From: Ipomoea triloba
Taxonomy: Eukaryota; Streptophyta; Magnoliopsida; Solanales; Convolvulaceae
NCBI RefSeq assembly: GCF_003576645.1
Contig: NC_044923.1
Span: forward strand, 693,978 to 757,977
DNA length: 64,000 nt
Direction of reading: 5' to 3'
The position numbers were made by a program, and so were the translations under genes. Positions 11,066-24,025 of this stretch are shown here, in pieces. Numbering within the stretch: the first letter of the stretch is position 1; every line of letters starts with the position of its first letter. Under the pieces are notes generated by a model. The model saw nothing but the letters and a program-made list of their open reading frames with translations. It was not told where the DNA came from and made no database searches.

Positions 11066-13584
11066 AATAAATGACTTCTTAGATAGCCATTAGAAATATC
11101 CAATTGTTCTTTCAGAATGCACCGTAAAATTCAAGAAATGCATTCTACACTAGGCTAATTAAGAGGTCGAATTCCAATTACATATAAAATTGGGGACTTG
11201 AGTGGGCAAATACGTTCATTGGATAAGGGGCAACGCTTTGCAGCCTTTGGTCTCACGCCTGCATAAATCTATGGAGAATGGTGTTTTGGCGTGTCTCGAT
11301 TTCGACCCCCCAAATTTTCACTTTTTTACCTTTTAGGCCTTTTATTTTGGTCTCAGATGGATTTCTCTGTACTACTCCATTGACCAATGCACTCGAGACA
11401 AGATTTTGGAAATTCCATGACTTTGTTGGGGCATGCATATATGTAAGTTGAATCTCTAAGTGCTTGTACGTTTTTGTATTTGAATGGGAAATGACTTCCA
11501 TTTAGGGTAGACAAAGTGGATGAAACATTCCCCCTTTTCAAGCTACAAAGTGCATGCATTATATAACCATTATAGAGTTTCTCATATCTAGTGATTAAGT
11601 CTCACCAGCGATAGGTTAGGAAAAATCTCAGGTAGTTTCTTTTTTAAGGTAAAAACTCATTTCAAGCATTAATCTGCCAAATTGTTAATCTCTAATCTCA
11701 ATGCATTAGATTAGATTATCTGACCCATAAATAATATAAAACAATTTTTATTTGTCTTGCATGCATATATCATATGGTACAAATATTACCAAATAGCATC
11801 TCCATATTTAATATTATTTCATTTAAAACCCCATCTGAATTCTTGATAGGATATTAAATATAGGCATGTACCTATTCTTTGTTTATAGAGGCAAGCTAGT
11901 AATTTATTATCATCGTTAGATAACTTTACAGCCACGCAATCATTAATGCATATTTTGTTGGGGATAACCTTACACTAGAGTGTATAAAATATTTTATATT
12001 TGTCTCCATAACCAGTTCAACTGGTCACAGAAATAAAGATTAAGAAAAAAGATCAAAGATTGAGTCTCATCAATGGCATTCTAAAAGCAATCATGTCTAA
12101 TCTCTATATTCAGTTGAGTTACCATGATTTACATCTTCTCAGATATCCAAAAAAAATATTTTCTATCTCATGATATGAATATTGAGAGACTTTGTTTTGT
12201 TGCGGGCATGTACAAGCATTTAAGGATTTGTAAGCTAGTTGCGATTTATCTTTTCACCAATCCTCGTGGTAGGAGAGGTGAGGACCATCAAATTTAAAGT
12301 TTAAACTTACATTCAAATTTCTGTCCTATCAACTTTCGATGGTAGGATAGTGGCCTACCATGGTGGTGACGGGTAACCGAGAATTAGGGTTCGATTTTGG
12401 AGAGGGAGCATGAGAAATGGCTACCACATCCAAGGAAAAAAAGAGAGTCAAAGAGTGTTTGAAATTGTTGGGAGGAAAGCGGATGGATACCGGCGATGTA
12501 GGTCTCCTAAGATGAGCTCAACGAAAACAGAAATCTCGTGTGGAAGAGAAGGGTAAAAGCTCGTTTGATTCTGATTTTCAGTACGAATACGAACTGTGAA
12601 GAACGTAATATTTTAACATTTAAGTTTATTAAACACTCATAAAATAAAATAAATTCAGATAAATATATGTAAATTTGTATATAATTATAATAATTTTGAC
12701 TATATTAGTCTGTCCTCTACTAATTAAAGTTCCAAAGCTTTGACATTTTCAGTGCTGCAACTATGACATGTTTGATTATTGCTTAGTCACTGATATTCAA
12801 TGAAAGCCTCACTCGATTAAAGTTCAGTCTCATAATACATATCATTAATGTAAAATGATTAATGTAATTTCGGAGAGTATTATATTACTCTTAGGGCATG
12901 TTTCTTACTTTTAATTTAATAAGAATATCATATCTCAACAAATAAAAGTGAAATAATATTACATATAAGTGGAGGTTATTCCGTGCAAAATACTTTTTCA
13001 TGAGTTTTAAAGTAGCAAACATTCTAACAATACTCAAACTCAAGACTTTAGTTTAAGCTGAAAGAAACGCATACCATCTCACTTATATCTTTACTTTTTT
13101 TTTTTTTTTTTTTTTTATTGGTAATTATGTTGTTTGGAACTTTAAAACGTGTTTCGACGATACTAACCACTACAAGTGTAGAGACAGTAGGGAATGGGGG
13201 ATGCGCCAAAAGCCAAATTGGAAGTTAATTGCTATTGCCTTCACTATTTTTCCTACCATAACTTTTTTTTTTTCTTTAATTCAAATTTAATAATTATTTG
13301 ATTAGGTTTTCCTATGATATTGATCAATATCCGTATGAATACTATAAAAAAGAACTAAATATGATATAACTATATCGGATACTGTTTATAAAGGTACAGA
13401 CAAAAGTCAATATAAAATAAATTCAAGTTTAATAATAATTATTTTTTTTTTCATGTATGTATGTTGCACGACCTACCAAATGTTTCCACTTTCTAAAGTT
13501 GAAATGTATTATTGATTCCAACATTGTAATAGTGAACCAATTATTATTGCCACCGGCTAGCTAGTTGAAATTATCAACTCCGTT

Positions 13585-13585
<1 letters not shown>

Positions 13586-13621
<36 letters not shown>
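13586..13621. repeat. (AAT)n microsatellite
   Basis: An uninterrupted run of about eleven AAT/ATA trinucleotides. Confidence 0.95.
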
Positions 13622-13875
13622 GCCGGGCAATGGTACATAATTATCCATGCAAGGTCACAAAACGACGTCATTTCAATAAGCGGGAGAAACAGCTCCCGTA
13701 AATCTCCATGACTAATACTACAGTTCGTTTTAAATGATACTACAGTTGTGTTGAACTGATACTGCAATTATGTTGAAAGGGGACTGCAGTTGTGCGGAAC
13801 GGTGGCCATTTTATCCGTCTGTTTTCATTAATCAAAACGGCATCATTTTGTCGCTTAGACCATAATGCGGCAAAT

Positions 13876-14344
13876 TATGCTGTGGACCCAGGTCCAAAAC
13901 TACGTCGTTTTTGTCTCTCTCTCCTTTTTTTTTTTTTAAATTAGTCAACATATTGCTGAATATAGAGTTGTCCAAAAATGTGTGAATGTAGAGGTTTCAA
14001 AGTGTGAATGTAGAGTATAGAAATCGTGAATGTAGATTTATGATTGTGTGAATGTAGAGTTGCCTAGAAATGTGTGAATGTGGAGGTTTCAAATTGTGAA
14101 TATGGAGTATAGAAATCGTGAATGTAGAGTTATGCATGAGTGAATCTTTAATAGAGTTAAGAAGTTCTAGCAAGTTGTAGCCCTGTAATGTGTGAATGTG
14201 GAGTTCTCAAGTTGTGAATGTGGAGTATAGAACCTGTGAATATAGAGTTTTGAATATGTGAATATAAATTGTGAATGTAGAGTATAGTGTATGTGAATAT
14301 AGACTCAGGTCCACCTTGCAAGGTGGACCTGGGTCCACGGCATA
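13876..14344. mobile_element. MITE with 20-bp terminal inverted repeats and terminal palindrome
   Basis: The left end reads TATGCTGTGGACCCAGGTCC and the right end is GGACCTGGGTCCACGGCATA, which are inverted copies at 19 of 20 positions. Between them, about 13970-14300, is a degenerate array of a 13-bp word close to GTGAATGTAGAGT, repeated more than ten times. Just inside the right end is a perfect 26-bp palindrome (14306-14331), centred on the TTGCAA at 14316-14321. It encodes no protein. The ends are about 200 bp from the start codon of the lipid phosphatase gene. I could not find a matching target duplication, so the superfamily is left open. Confidence 0.65.
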
Positions 14345-14546
14345 ACAACCCACATAATGCTTGGTGGACCGCGTCCATAGAATAATGATTGAGAAATGGG
14401 CCTCCATAATACTATGTAGTGAATGGGCTTCCTTCTTATTTCTTATTGGGCCTTTTAATTTTTAGTTCACTTAACTGACGCATCAGACGGCAGTTAATCT
14501 TATCATTTCTCAACGGACAGCGTTAGAGCGGAGAAGTCAACAGATA

Positions 14547-15179
14547 ATGGAATCTAAACTACCGCCGCCGTCGCCGTCGCCGTCGCCGCCGCGGCTTCTC
14601 CGCCGTCTAATCGACTTCGATACACAGCTCTCACTCCGTCTCTACACCCTAACCCACCCAATCCTGCCCCACTCCATCCTCAAAACACTAGAGATCTCCG
14701 GCGACGGTCGCCTGTTCTTCCCCGTCATAATCTCAATCCTCCTCGCTACCTCCGCCGCCGCCGCCTTCCTCGTCGATCTGCTCCTCGGCGCCGTCCTAGA
14801 TTTAGCAGTGATCGGCATCCTCAAGCACCTCATTAAGAGATCTCGACCTGTGTACAATAAGAACATGTTCCTCTCCTTCGCCGTTGACCACTGGTCCTTT
14901 CCTAGCGGACACTCGTCTCGAGTTTTCTTCATCGCCACTATGTTCTACTTGTCGTTTGATCTCGTGCAAGGATTTCTACTCGATCTGAGATACGACATTT
15001 TTGCGGATCACTTCGTTTACATCATCGGAGCTTGGGCGATGGTCACATCGGTTTCCAGGATTCTCCTCGGCCGCCATTTCGTGCTCGACGTGGTCGCCGG
15101 AGCCTGCTTGGGCGTTTTAGAAGGATTGTTCTCGTTTAGGTTTTTCAATTATGAGAAATTAAGCTCATTCTTCAAATGA
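14547..15179 (+). CDS. LPPB: PAP2-family lipid phosphatase, LPP-beta type
   Basis: An intronless gene of 210 codons. It has the three signature motifs of the PAP2 (type 2 phosphatidate phosphatase) superfamily: K93-x6-R100-P101 (KHLIKRSRP), P119-SGH (WSFPSGHSSR) and S170-R171-x5-H177-x3-D181 (SRILLGRHFVLD). His122 and His177 are expected to be the catalytic histidines. The N-terminus is Pro/Ser-rich, then come four or five hydrophobic segments (about 55-92, 125-148, 155-170 and 178-198). Length and motifs fit the small plant lipid phosphate phosphatase beta proteins and related isoprenoid diphosphate phosphatases. It probably removes phosphate from lipid phosphates or prenyl diphosphates at a membrane. 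The true substrate cannot be told from sequence. The start at 14547 is the first ATG and gives the usual length. Confidence 0.92.
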   Translation: MESKLPPPSPSPSPPRLLRRLIDFDTQLSLRLYTLTHPILPHSILKTLEISGDGRLFFPVIISILLATSAAAAFLVDLLLGAVLDLAVIGILKHLIKRSRPVYNKNMFLSFAVDHWSFPSGHSSRVFFIATMFYLSFDLVQGFLLDLRYDIFADHFVYIIGAWAMVTSVSRILLGRHFVLDVVAGACLGVLEGLFSFRFFNYEKLSSFFK

Positions 15180-15415
15180 CCATTCACCAAACTGTAAGCT
15201 TTATCTTCTTTCAGCAATTTTTCTTGCCATTGAATTGCTCGATCTTATCCTGCTGTTGTAGAATTATGAATGTATAATTTAATGGAAATTTTCTAGCTTT
15301 GGTGGTCCATTTAGCAATTCATACTGTATTTTTTTTTGAGTAACGAAACCGTTTTGTGATACAAAAATTATGTACCAGTTAATATATTATGTATTTATAG
15401 TTAACAGTTTTTGGA

Positions 15416-15462
15416 CCAGGATCTACAATGCAAGGTAGACCCTGGTCTATGGTATAATTTGC
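15416..15462. repeat. imperfect hairpin of the GGACC-AGG family
   Basis: GGACCAGGATCTACAATGCA followed by AGGTAGACCCTGGTCT forms an imperfect palindrome. It matches the right end of the MITE at 13876-14344 (core TTGCAAGG or ATGCAAGG between GGACC arms). It is probably a terminal remnant of a related element. Confidence 0.5.
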
Positions 15463-17728
15463 AAGGTAAATTACCCTAGGTTACTCATAACTAATTGGTT
15501 CGAATCAAGAAGGCGGTTGCTCCCTAACCTAATGGCTACTGAGGTGCCTAACCTAATGATTACCGGGTTAACAGTCTACGAGCTTGGCTAAGGTTGCCTC
15601 TGCAGTATATCAGTTTACCTTACCAAGTGCTTACTTTGAGAACATCTTGCAGTTCCAACAAGGAAACTTTTTTATGCAATGCAATCAACAAATACTTAGT
15701 TAATATGTTTAGTGTGAAGATTCAAATGCAATGACAGAGCCAATGAGATTGATGTTAATGCTCATTGTCTGACATCACAAATGCTACTGAAGGGGAAGGT
15801 CTGAAATAAATCTACACTGACATGAACTGAGCCAGTCAGCAGCTCATAATATGTGACGTATGAAGAAGCCAAAGATTTTGAATTGCAGATTTGGGCTCAA
15901 TGGGCAATGGCCAATAATATGCAGTTGTTACCAATGGGAAACAAAAACTTAGAATGTAAGGCCCAAATTAGCTGCTAACTTAGCCTAATGTTGGTAAAAG
16001 GTGAGGATGGAATGTGATTCACATTCACTGTACTTAGGTAAGACTGTAGAATAGCAGGAACTTAGCATTATTTCCAGGAATAGTTTTTGGATCTTCATTA
16101 TGCGGTGCAATTGATCTTCTCCGACTTGTATTATTTGATGTAACACCTAACTTTCCTCTTGGTTGTTGCTGCAGAGATGTCACAATCGCTGCGTTAATGC
16201 GTGCAAGTCGTTTGTAATTGAATTATTGTTTTGGTAGAGCTACAGAGGTGAGGATAAACATGCTGTTCTTAAATCGCCTTAGAGAGTTGGTATTAATTCA
16301 AGAACTTATCCGATTCTTTGATGTTTTAGTTACTGATTGAATGGTCTGGCTTAAATTTTACTCGGTGAAAGTTGTGGTTCTCCAGTTCATAATGGTAGAA
16401 CATGTAGCACACAAGTGGCCTGCTATGAGTCAGTTGAAATGACATGTGGGCTGCATCTTTTGGTCTTAATGGGGAGCAAAAGGCTCTATTCTCTGTGTCC
16501 TTAGTTGTTGGATCAAATGAATCTTGCAACTTCCTTTCTTGTACATTAGGGCATTAGGCTTAAGCATCCTAGATTGAAGCACAAAACAAGTGCCCATTTT
16601 TTTGTTTTGTTTCTATCATTAAAAGATCCATTCATCTTGCATTAGGTTAAACTGCACTTTTATAGCTGCTATCACGTTATGTTTGCAGGAGGGGATGTGG
16701 TCCTGTCCCTATTCCTGTCGATGATAGCTTTCTTGATATGCTAGCACCCTGCATTAAGGGTCATGTATAAGGACATTATGCATTGAATTTGTGGTGTTCA
16801 CTTAATCTTGTCTATATTAGCTTTCTGGCTGGTCTCCCCATCTTAACTTGGTACAGACTGTAGATGAAACTGATATCTGCAATAATTGTAGTTAGTCAAT
16901 TACTAGCTTTCTTCATCATCTTCCTTAGATGTTAGCATGGCCAAAATTTTCCAAATGCTTACATATTCATGATTGTACCAACTTTTCTTTGATTCTCTAG
17001 GCACCATAACCCCCTTCCTCCACTTCACCATACTCCGAGAGTTCTGGGTGACGAGGTAAACCCACAATCACTACCCGAGAGTCGGTAATGAGTAGATCAT
17101 GTCTTGTGACCTTAGCCAGCAAAAGACCACAAGGAGGTAAACCAGCAGGAAATCCTGATCGACCTACATTTAGGTGTTTGAACTGGTTCTAGCTAGGGTG
17201 GTCAAACTTTGTGGGTAGATATGATTATGACATTAGTGCAGATAAGGCTCAACACAGAGAAATGATGGAGAAATAGCACTGAACCCAAGCTCACACCTTT
17301 ACACATTTTGCAAGTGGTTTGACAGTTAGCTGGAAAGAGGACCATAGAAAAACATTAGTCTATTTCCTACCAAGTTCCACACCAATGTTTGCCAGAAAGC
17401 CTTTGGAAAATTGATATTTCAGGTCAAAAGTTGGTGGACAGACTTTCAGCACTGTGTCATGACTTTGAAATGAATTTATTACTTGTGTGTTTGTAGTGGT
17501 TTTTACAGTGCTGCAGCAAAGTTTTGGTTCTTACTGCCACAGATTATCATGGAGGCAGGCAGTGAGTGCAGAAATGTTACTAGACTGACAGTGATTGAGA
17601 AGGATGTGCCGGAGAAACTTGCCCAGATAAGGCGAAATCCCTCGCCCCAAGGGCCCATACCCTGGTCCGACAGGATTGTAGATGGGTAAATCTTGGCGAC
17701 TCCACGGTCCATTAGGTGGGAGGACCAG

Positions 17729-17875
17729 TGCCTAGTGCCCACAAGGAGTCACCTTACAAGAGGGTGAAACTCTCACACTGTAGCTGTCGGGGCTCAATTA
17801 TGAACCTAGTGCCCATAAAGAGTCACCCTACAAGAGGGTGAAACTCCCACACTGGCTGTCGAGGCTCGATCCTGC
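17729..17875. repeat. tandem duplication of about 73 bp
   Basis: Two adjacent copies share CCTAGTGCCCA, GAGTCACC, TACAAGAGGGTGAAACT and GCTGTCG-GGCTC. They differ by scattered substitutions and a small deletion. The surrounding text (17600-17930) looks like a non-coding transposon remnant. Confidence 0.7.
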
Positions 17876-20800
17876 ATCCTTACCCACAATTTGCCACCGA
17901 AGAACCAACTAAGTTACCCATGTAGGCATACGGGAGAAGAGAGAGAGAGAGGGGGGTGGGGGGGGGGGTATGGAAGAAAGATAGATAGATAGATCCACCA
18001 GAAACACACACACCTGTCAAACTTGCCCCACAAAATTATGATGCAGAAGCCTCACTCACTCCACATGGTTGTATTGATTTGAGCCTACTTTTGTTTCCTA
18101 GTCCTTTACTTTCTGTGGTTATTTATTGTTAGAGTTTCATTTTCTTTTCCATTCTTCCACTGCATCCTGGTTTTTGGAGTACCATCAAAATGCCAAAGAT
18201 TCCTAGAGACATGACCCCGCCCCCCCCCCCCCCCCCTTCCCTCCTATGCATTACAGAGTTTTGCTTTGTGCATTGTGTTTTTTTTTTTTTTTTTTTTTTC
18301 TTTCAGCGTAGCCTAGGGTTTCCACTGTCGGACATAGTACTAATCCTCTCACTGAATTGTAAACACCTCTATTTGGTAGAACAGCTGGTCGGGAGATATA
18401 AGACTGCTCCATATTCAAAGCTAAGGATTGAACCCTTGACTTTTGGTTAAGGTGTGCATGGTGTTTTTTGATCTCAAAAAACATGGCTTTTCCATCACTT
18501 ACTGGTTAGGTAGGTCATTAAGCTAGTTGGGTTGTTTTATAACGTTGAATGTCAACTTCATCACATTTATGATAGTCATTTTGAGCATAATATGATTCAA
18601 TTTTTTTAATTGTAGTTATTACCGAAGCATGGCTAGCTGTCAAACCGCAATAGTGTTGATATAATCATGTCTGTTTATGGCCCTTCGTATAATTGTGTGT
18701 TCTTCAGTATGATGACGCGTGTCTCTTTTCTGGGTTAATATTGTTTGAAGCCTCTGTATCGGTCCAAATTTTCTTCTGCCATTTCTGCAAAATCTTATGC
18801 AATGCTGCATCCCAGTTATAAACCAATGGTGAAAGTTCCCTTTTTTATTTTCTTAAGTCATTTATTATCCCAACAATAATTTACTCTAAATATTTATTTC
18901 TTAATCATCCTTTAATTTGATTTACCGGAAAGCAAGCAACTTGTGAAGGATCAGAAGAAGATAAACCAACTTAAATTACCTATAATTGACTGGCTTAAAC
19001 GAAGAACGTCAATAAATAGTTGCTCTGTGTTGAATTTGGAATATTGTGGTTATTGTGTCAATGTTAAAAAAAAAAAAAACCTCATTCATTCATGCATTAG
19101 AGTTATTGTACAATGCTAACTCTACCATAAAAATTAACTTAGAATCGAGAGAGAATGTTTAAACACAGGATCAAGGCTTTCTATATGTACCGACGTGGAA
19201 CACATTAATTACGATAATAATTTTAGGAGCATTGTAATCAAATAAGTAATAACAATGAATACCCTTCCCTTAAAAAAAACAATGAATACCTTTAGAGATG
19301 CTTATAATTTAGCAAGAGAGTTTTTACTATGTCCGACGTTAGAAACTCTATGTTAACTTTTTCTTCTTTTTTTTTAATTTTTTTTTTATAATTTTTTTAA
19401 ACCTAAGACTAGGTTGTGTATAAAAGGATGTCGGCTCAATGCTAATTTGTATTAGATCTATCCAAAATAAAAGACAAAAGAAGGATTATGATAATAATGT
19501 GTAGTATATAATTTTGATTTGAAGGCTCTCAAAATTTTTGTCTTCCTAATGTATGAACTAGATGTTGGGTCGGTCCTTTGTAGTGGTGGCCCATGATGAT
19601 TATGTTTTGCCAAATGCCATATATTTTAGTAGATGTAACACATAATTTATCTGACAATAAATATTATGTTTTCGGGACATAGCTTAGTGCGTAAAGTGTC
19701 AAACAACATTAGCACTTGGCAGTGACAAAGTAGAGGTGGTATTCAATTCTTAATTGTAATACAGTTTGATTTTGGATCTATTGCCGACACCTGCTCACTT
19801 ATTGAGACACATCCCGTAATTAAAATTATTTTAGTTAATCATTGATTTGTAGAGACTAGACAATAATAATGTATTAATAGATGGAATACAGCTCAATCGG
19901 TCCATCTAAAGAAGCCTAGGGCAATCCAATCGGTTGTTGTGCAATAGTTTATTGTAGTGAGTGCCGAACAACCTTACAAAGTAACTCAAGTGACAAGTGA
20001 ATTCTCTTTGTGGAGAAGAATTTTAGTCGAACCTCGAACCTCAGTTTGATTCTCACAAGTGATGATTCTCCCTGAACCAATTTCTGTGCCTCGCTCTCCG
20101 AGCGGGGATTAGTCAGGTGGACCTAGTACTGGACAACACCTTGTGGATTCACAAAATATGAAAGATAGTGGTAGATTATAAATAGTGTTTTATTTTGCAT
20201 AAAATATGATACAAATAACATTTGCTTACTTATATGAACCAAAATATTATATTGGTATAACATTGGTCATTGTTTAAATATCTTGAGCACTTTTCTTATC
20301 ACAATCAACTAAAATGGGAAAGTGAAAAAAACAAAAAAAAAAAAGAGTAAAACACACACCACCAAACATACACTTGATATATTCCATTTTCCTTTTCACA
20401 TTATTTTTTTCGTCGATACACCATTTTCTACGATGATGAAAATTGACAGTCACTATTTAAAAATATGCATTAGATAAATATCGCTTTTGTGTAATGGTTC
20501 ATAAATCAGAAAATCTTGTGCGAATGCGTTAAGAGAAATCATTATATATTGATTTGAAATTTGTTGAAAAGTCACCATTATTAGTGGGTACACCTAATAT
20601 CTATGCCCCCTTGCCCGTTGCTCAAGGAATATGTCTTAAAAAGAGTGTGAACCATCCAAAAAAATCATGCCATAAATCTCTTTGTGAACAAATCTCAAAT
20701 CATATATATAGATAGTGGATTGTATAAATAATTATTATATTATATCAAAAGTTTTACAGTGTTCCGAAACATCTAATTAAATTGGAAGAAATTTATGATA

Positions 20801-21289
20801 TTTTATTTACAACCCTATGAGTAAAAAATACATATAAAATTATTTTTGGTCATGAATTGTGTAGAATTTTTTGAAATTATATGTAAGGGAGAAGTATATG
20901 GTAAAATATTGGTATGGCCAAGCACATGTTGTGCTGGAGGGACACATTTAATTTTCTAGAGATGATATGAAATTTGAAGTGATAGGTAGGTGGTGAGTGG
21001 TGTGGTTTTTAGGGTTTTTATTTGGAGATAGAGAGCAAATGTACACATATAAATCTATGTGCTTCATGAGGAGAGGACATGGATGTTGTAGGAGCATGTG
21101 ACATTTGTAGTGCTTTCTTGACTTGTTTCCCAACTACATTCACATATTATGAGTTATATGTTTTCATAGTGTACTGATATATCACAAGATAAATTAATAT
21201 AATCAAGTCTTAAATGGTCTTAATCATAAATAGTTTTTTTTTTTTAATGTTATTATTACATACACATGCGTTCGAATTCTTAACTGATA

Positions 21290-21832
21290 GGAATTATCCC
21301 CGCCTCAAGACTCGTACTATACGTATAAACAGTCAGTACTAAGACCCTTATTGCACCCCTCCAGGACCCGACTGTATCTGACCTCTTCCGAGGCTCGAGT
21401 GGCCAGAATAAAGGCGATGCCACCACTGAGCCAAACGTCAGAATCTGGTTGTATGGACCTCTTCACTTGCTCCCGAGCATAACTATCCAATTAATATGAT
21501 TTGAGGCACGTGTAACCGCTCTTCCGCCCGACGCCGAGCCTATGCATGTTCTCCACGTGCTTGCCATGCTGAGGAGGCGGAACTTGTCATTTTCTTCTAC
21601 CTATAAATACCACAATTAATGAGGAGAGAGGGACTGTTGGCTATAAGACTAAAGATAGCTAAGACTAAAGATAGCTATACTCGCGGAGATCTAAGGCCCA
21701 CTGCCCGATCGCCCGAGATAGAACCCTTGACTCGACGTCATAATAGATCGAACCGGTCCAATTATCTCTTTTGTACCCGGTTCTCAATATACTTAATGAA
21801 ATACGATTGCTTTTGTATTCCACAAGTATTTA
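21290..21832 (+). mobile_element. LTR-like module inserted in a minisatellite
   Basis: A GC-richer block (21300-21600) is followed by a TATA box (CTATAAATACC, 21601-21611), a perfect 16-bp tandem duplication (AAGACTAAAGATAGCT, 21645-21676), TTTTGTACCCGG and AATGAAAT. That is the order of elements in a retrotransposon LTR. The units of a local tandem repeat (TACATACACATG-GTTC) lie on both sides, at 21255-21290 and from about 21832, so the module appears to have been inserted into the array. No coding part is present. Confidence 0.4.
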
Positions 21833-22150
21833 CTTGATCCGGAATAACTCTTTCAAGGACATTATTATATGCACATTAGTTCAAACTCTTAACCATATTT
21901 TGATCAGGAAAAGTTCTTTCTACAATATGATATTGTTACATACACATGAGTTCGGACTCTTATGATGCAATTCTTTCTAGGGTATTGCTACATACACGTG
22001 CGCATGTGTTCAACTTTTAATTAACCATATCTTGATCAGTAACAACTCTTTCAAAGACATTACTACATACACATGAGTTCAAATTCTTGACCATATTCTG
22101 ATTAGAAATAACTCTTTTAAAGACATTACTATATACACCTGAGTTTAAAG
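21832..22150. repeat. minisatellite, unit about 66 bp
   Basis: More than four diverged copies of a unit containing GACATTACTACATACACATG, AGTTCAAACTCTT, ACCATATTTTGATCAG and AACTCTTTCAAA. A further partial copy lies at about 21245-21290, on the other side of the LTR-like module. Confidence 0.7.
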
Positions 22151-23206
22151 AGCGTTGCTACGTATAAACAATATACGTTAGGAACTGATGGTATAATAGT
22201 ATAAAAGTATTATGAATATAATGTAATATATTTATCAGTAGTGGTACTTATGTATGTAGTTGTATATATGTGTATGTATGCTTAATTAATTAAATAATTA
22301 ATTCCTTTTGAAAAGTGAAAAGGAATCTTTATTTGGTGTAATAAAACATTCGACATGGTCAACATAAAGTCTGTTGTATTAAGTTTCGATCTGACGAATT
22401 AGAAAAACAATAAACAAAGTGCTTGGAAATGATTCTGTTCACTGTCCTTGTTATCAAAGTTTGGACAAAAGCTGTTCTATTTTTACCAATAATATTATAA
22501 TAATAACTATAATATAATTTTCTTGTTAATTGAATCATTATTTCTATCTACTTGGACACATATATACTTTATAAAAAATTAAATGACAAAATTGACAGGT
22601 TTTGCTGGGTATTCAAAAATAATATAATAATATTAATACAAATTTTGGTAGGTTAATAAGACAATTAGTAAAGGAATTGTTAATATAATTTGTAAGGTCC
22701 GAGGTTCGACTTTTGTAAAAGGTGCATCATGTTAAAATGTTTCGTTAAGTAGGTGGAGCATGATTATCATATCAAAAGGTCAGGTCACGAGTTCGACTGT
22801 TGTCAACACTTTCTCGATCGAGTCTATTGTACATGGTCTTTTTAATGTGCTTTACATGCATGTTATTACACAGGAGCGAGATTTATCCTGTGCACACCCT
22901 CAAAAAATGGATGCGGGTTTCTCTTATAATTAAAAAAAAAAAAAAGGAAAAAAAAAGAAGAAGTTCCGAACCAAATTTCTTTCAACTCTATGGGCGTGAA
23001 TTTAGGTTGAATCTGAACCTTACCATCATGAAAAATTGAAAATATTCTTGGATGTTGTATGAAAAAAAAAAAAAAAAAAGGATAAAGAAACTTGCTATTT
23101 TGAGTAAGGTGTAATTAGGAGAATTACCCTATATAATCTTAGCCACAATCTATATTTTAAATTCATTATTAATTGTGTAGGCTATCATTAGAGTAAGGTG
23201 TTCAAA

Positions 23207-23242
<36 letters not shown>

Positions 23243-23243
23243 T
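23207..23243. repeat. (ATT)n microsatellite
   Basis: About twelve ATT/TTA trinucleotides without interruption. Confidence 0.95.
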
Positions 23244-23904
23244 TAGTTTTTGGGCAGGGCTTATCATTGGACAAATCTTAATCATGATCATTTGTCTCTC
23301 TAGAGGTTGAAAGTTGTCATGTAAAGCAAGCAAGCATGCATACAACATACATACATACATACACATATATGCATTGTGGTTATTAGTGGTAGTGTTGTCT
23401 TTTTTAGTTTTCGTTGAAAATTATATGATGCCAACTTGTTTAGAAATTAAAATTCTAAATTTCTAATTTTTTATAGGAGGGAAAATAAAACAAAGATTAT
23501 AAAAACTTGCATATATACATGTAATAAAAATATATTTATATTATAAATTTTCACTAATTAACATAATTCGAATAAAATGTTATGGAGTACAATTTTATAT
23601 TTATTTTTGTAATTAACTAAATATTTGCCATGCATTAATATAATTAAATGAAACAAGGTAGCAATCTTTAATGGCTCTTGCTTATATATCCACAAGAAGG
23701 GGAGAGATCTTTTATTATTAATTGTGATGATAATATATTAAGGGTTAGAAACATCATATTTATAGATAAACTAACTTAACGGTACATTTATAAAATTATC
23801 ATGTATAGTATTTTCGGCGTGCTGCCCCTGCACTTCCGACCCACTCGATCAATAAACTCAACTCAATTTCAGACCTCAAAACAATAAGTATTGTTACTTA
23901 ATTA

Positions 23905-24025
23905 GAAGTGACAACCGGGCGGGGAATATATACTCCCCAGGCCGTCCTCCTCCCTAGCGAGAAATTGGAAAAGTTTTCCATCCCGTCCCCACAGAAATTA
24001 GGCGGGGTTAGGAATATCAATCCCT
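23905..24025. mobile_element. GC-rich MITE remnant (GGCGGGGA family)
   Basis: The segment contains CCGGGCGGGGAATATATACTCCCC and CATCCCGTCCCCA with GGCGGGGTTAGG. These G/C blocks in an AT-rich background resemble the larger remnant at 27150-27600. The ends are unclear. Confidence 0.4.

Larger units (their letters stand above)
5579..13875. other. intergenic region, repeats but no supported gene
   Basis: About 8.3 kb of AT-rich DNA. It holds a weak duplicate pair (5690-5769 and 6461-6540), an LTR-like module near 8985-9420, a SINE (10918-11065) and an AAT microsatellite (13586-13621). A GC-richer patch at about 12330-12560 resembles a gene or leader fragment but has no readable frame. The many 60-80 codon open frames lack domains, splice context and codon signal, and I do not call them. 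Confidence 0.65.
15180..18500. other. region after the lipid phosphatase, repeats only
   Basis: No coding exon could be supported. It holds a hairpin related to the nearby MITE (15416-15462), a 73-bp tandem duplication (17729-17875), long G, C and T runs (17950-17970, 18216-18237 and 18279-18300) and a short insertion-like segment after the T run (18300-18470). Part of 15180-17500 has a composition closer to transcribed sequence and could be a long 3' untranslated region, but nothing shows it. Confidence 0.55.

Noticed and set aside
14642..14938. 98-codon minus-strand frame
   Set aside because: Shadow of the lipid phosphatase gene, with no domain of its own.
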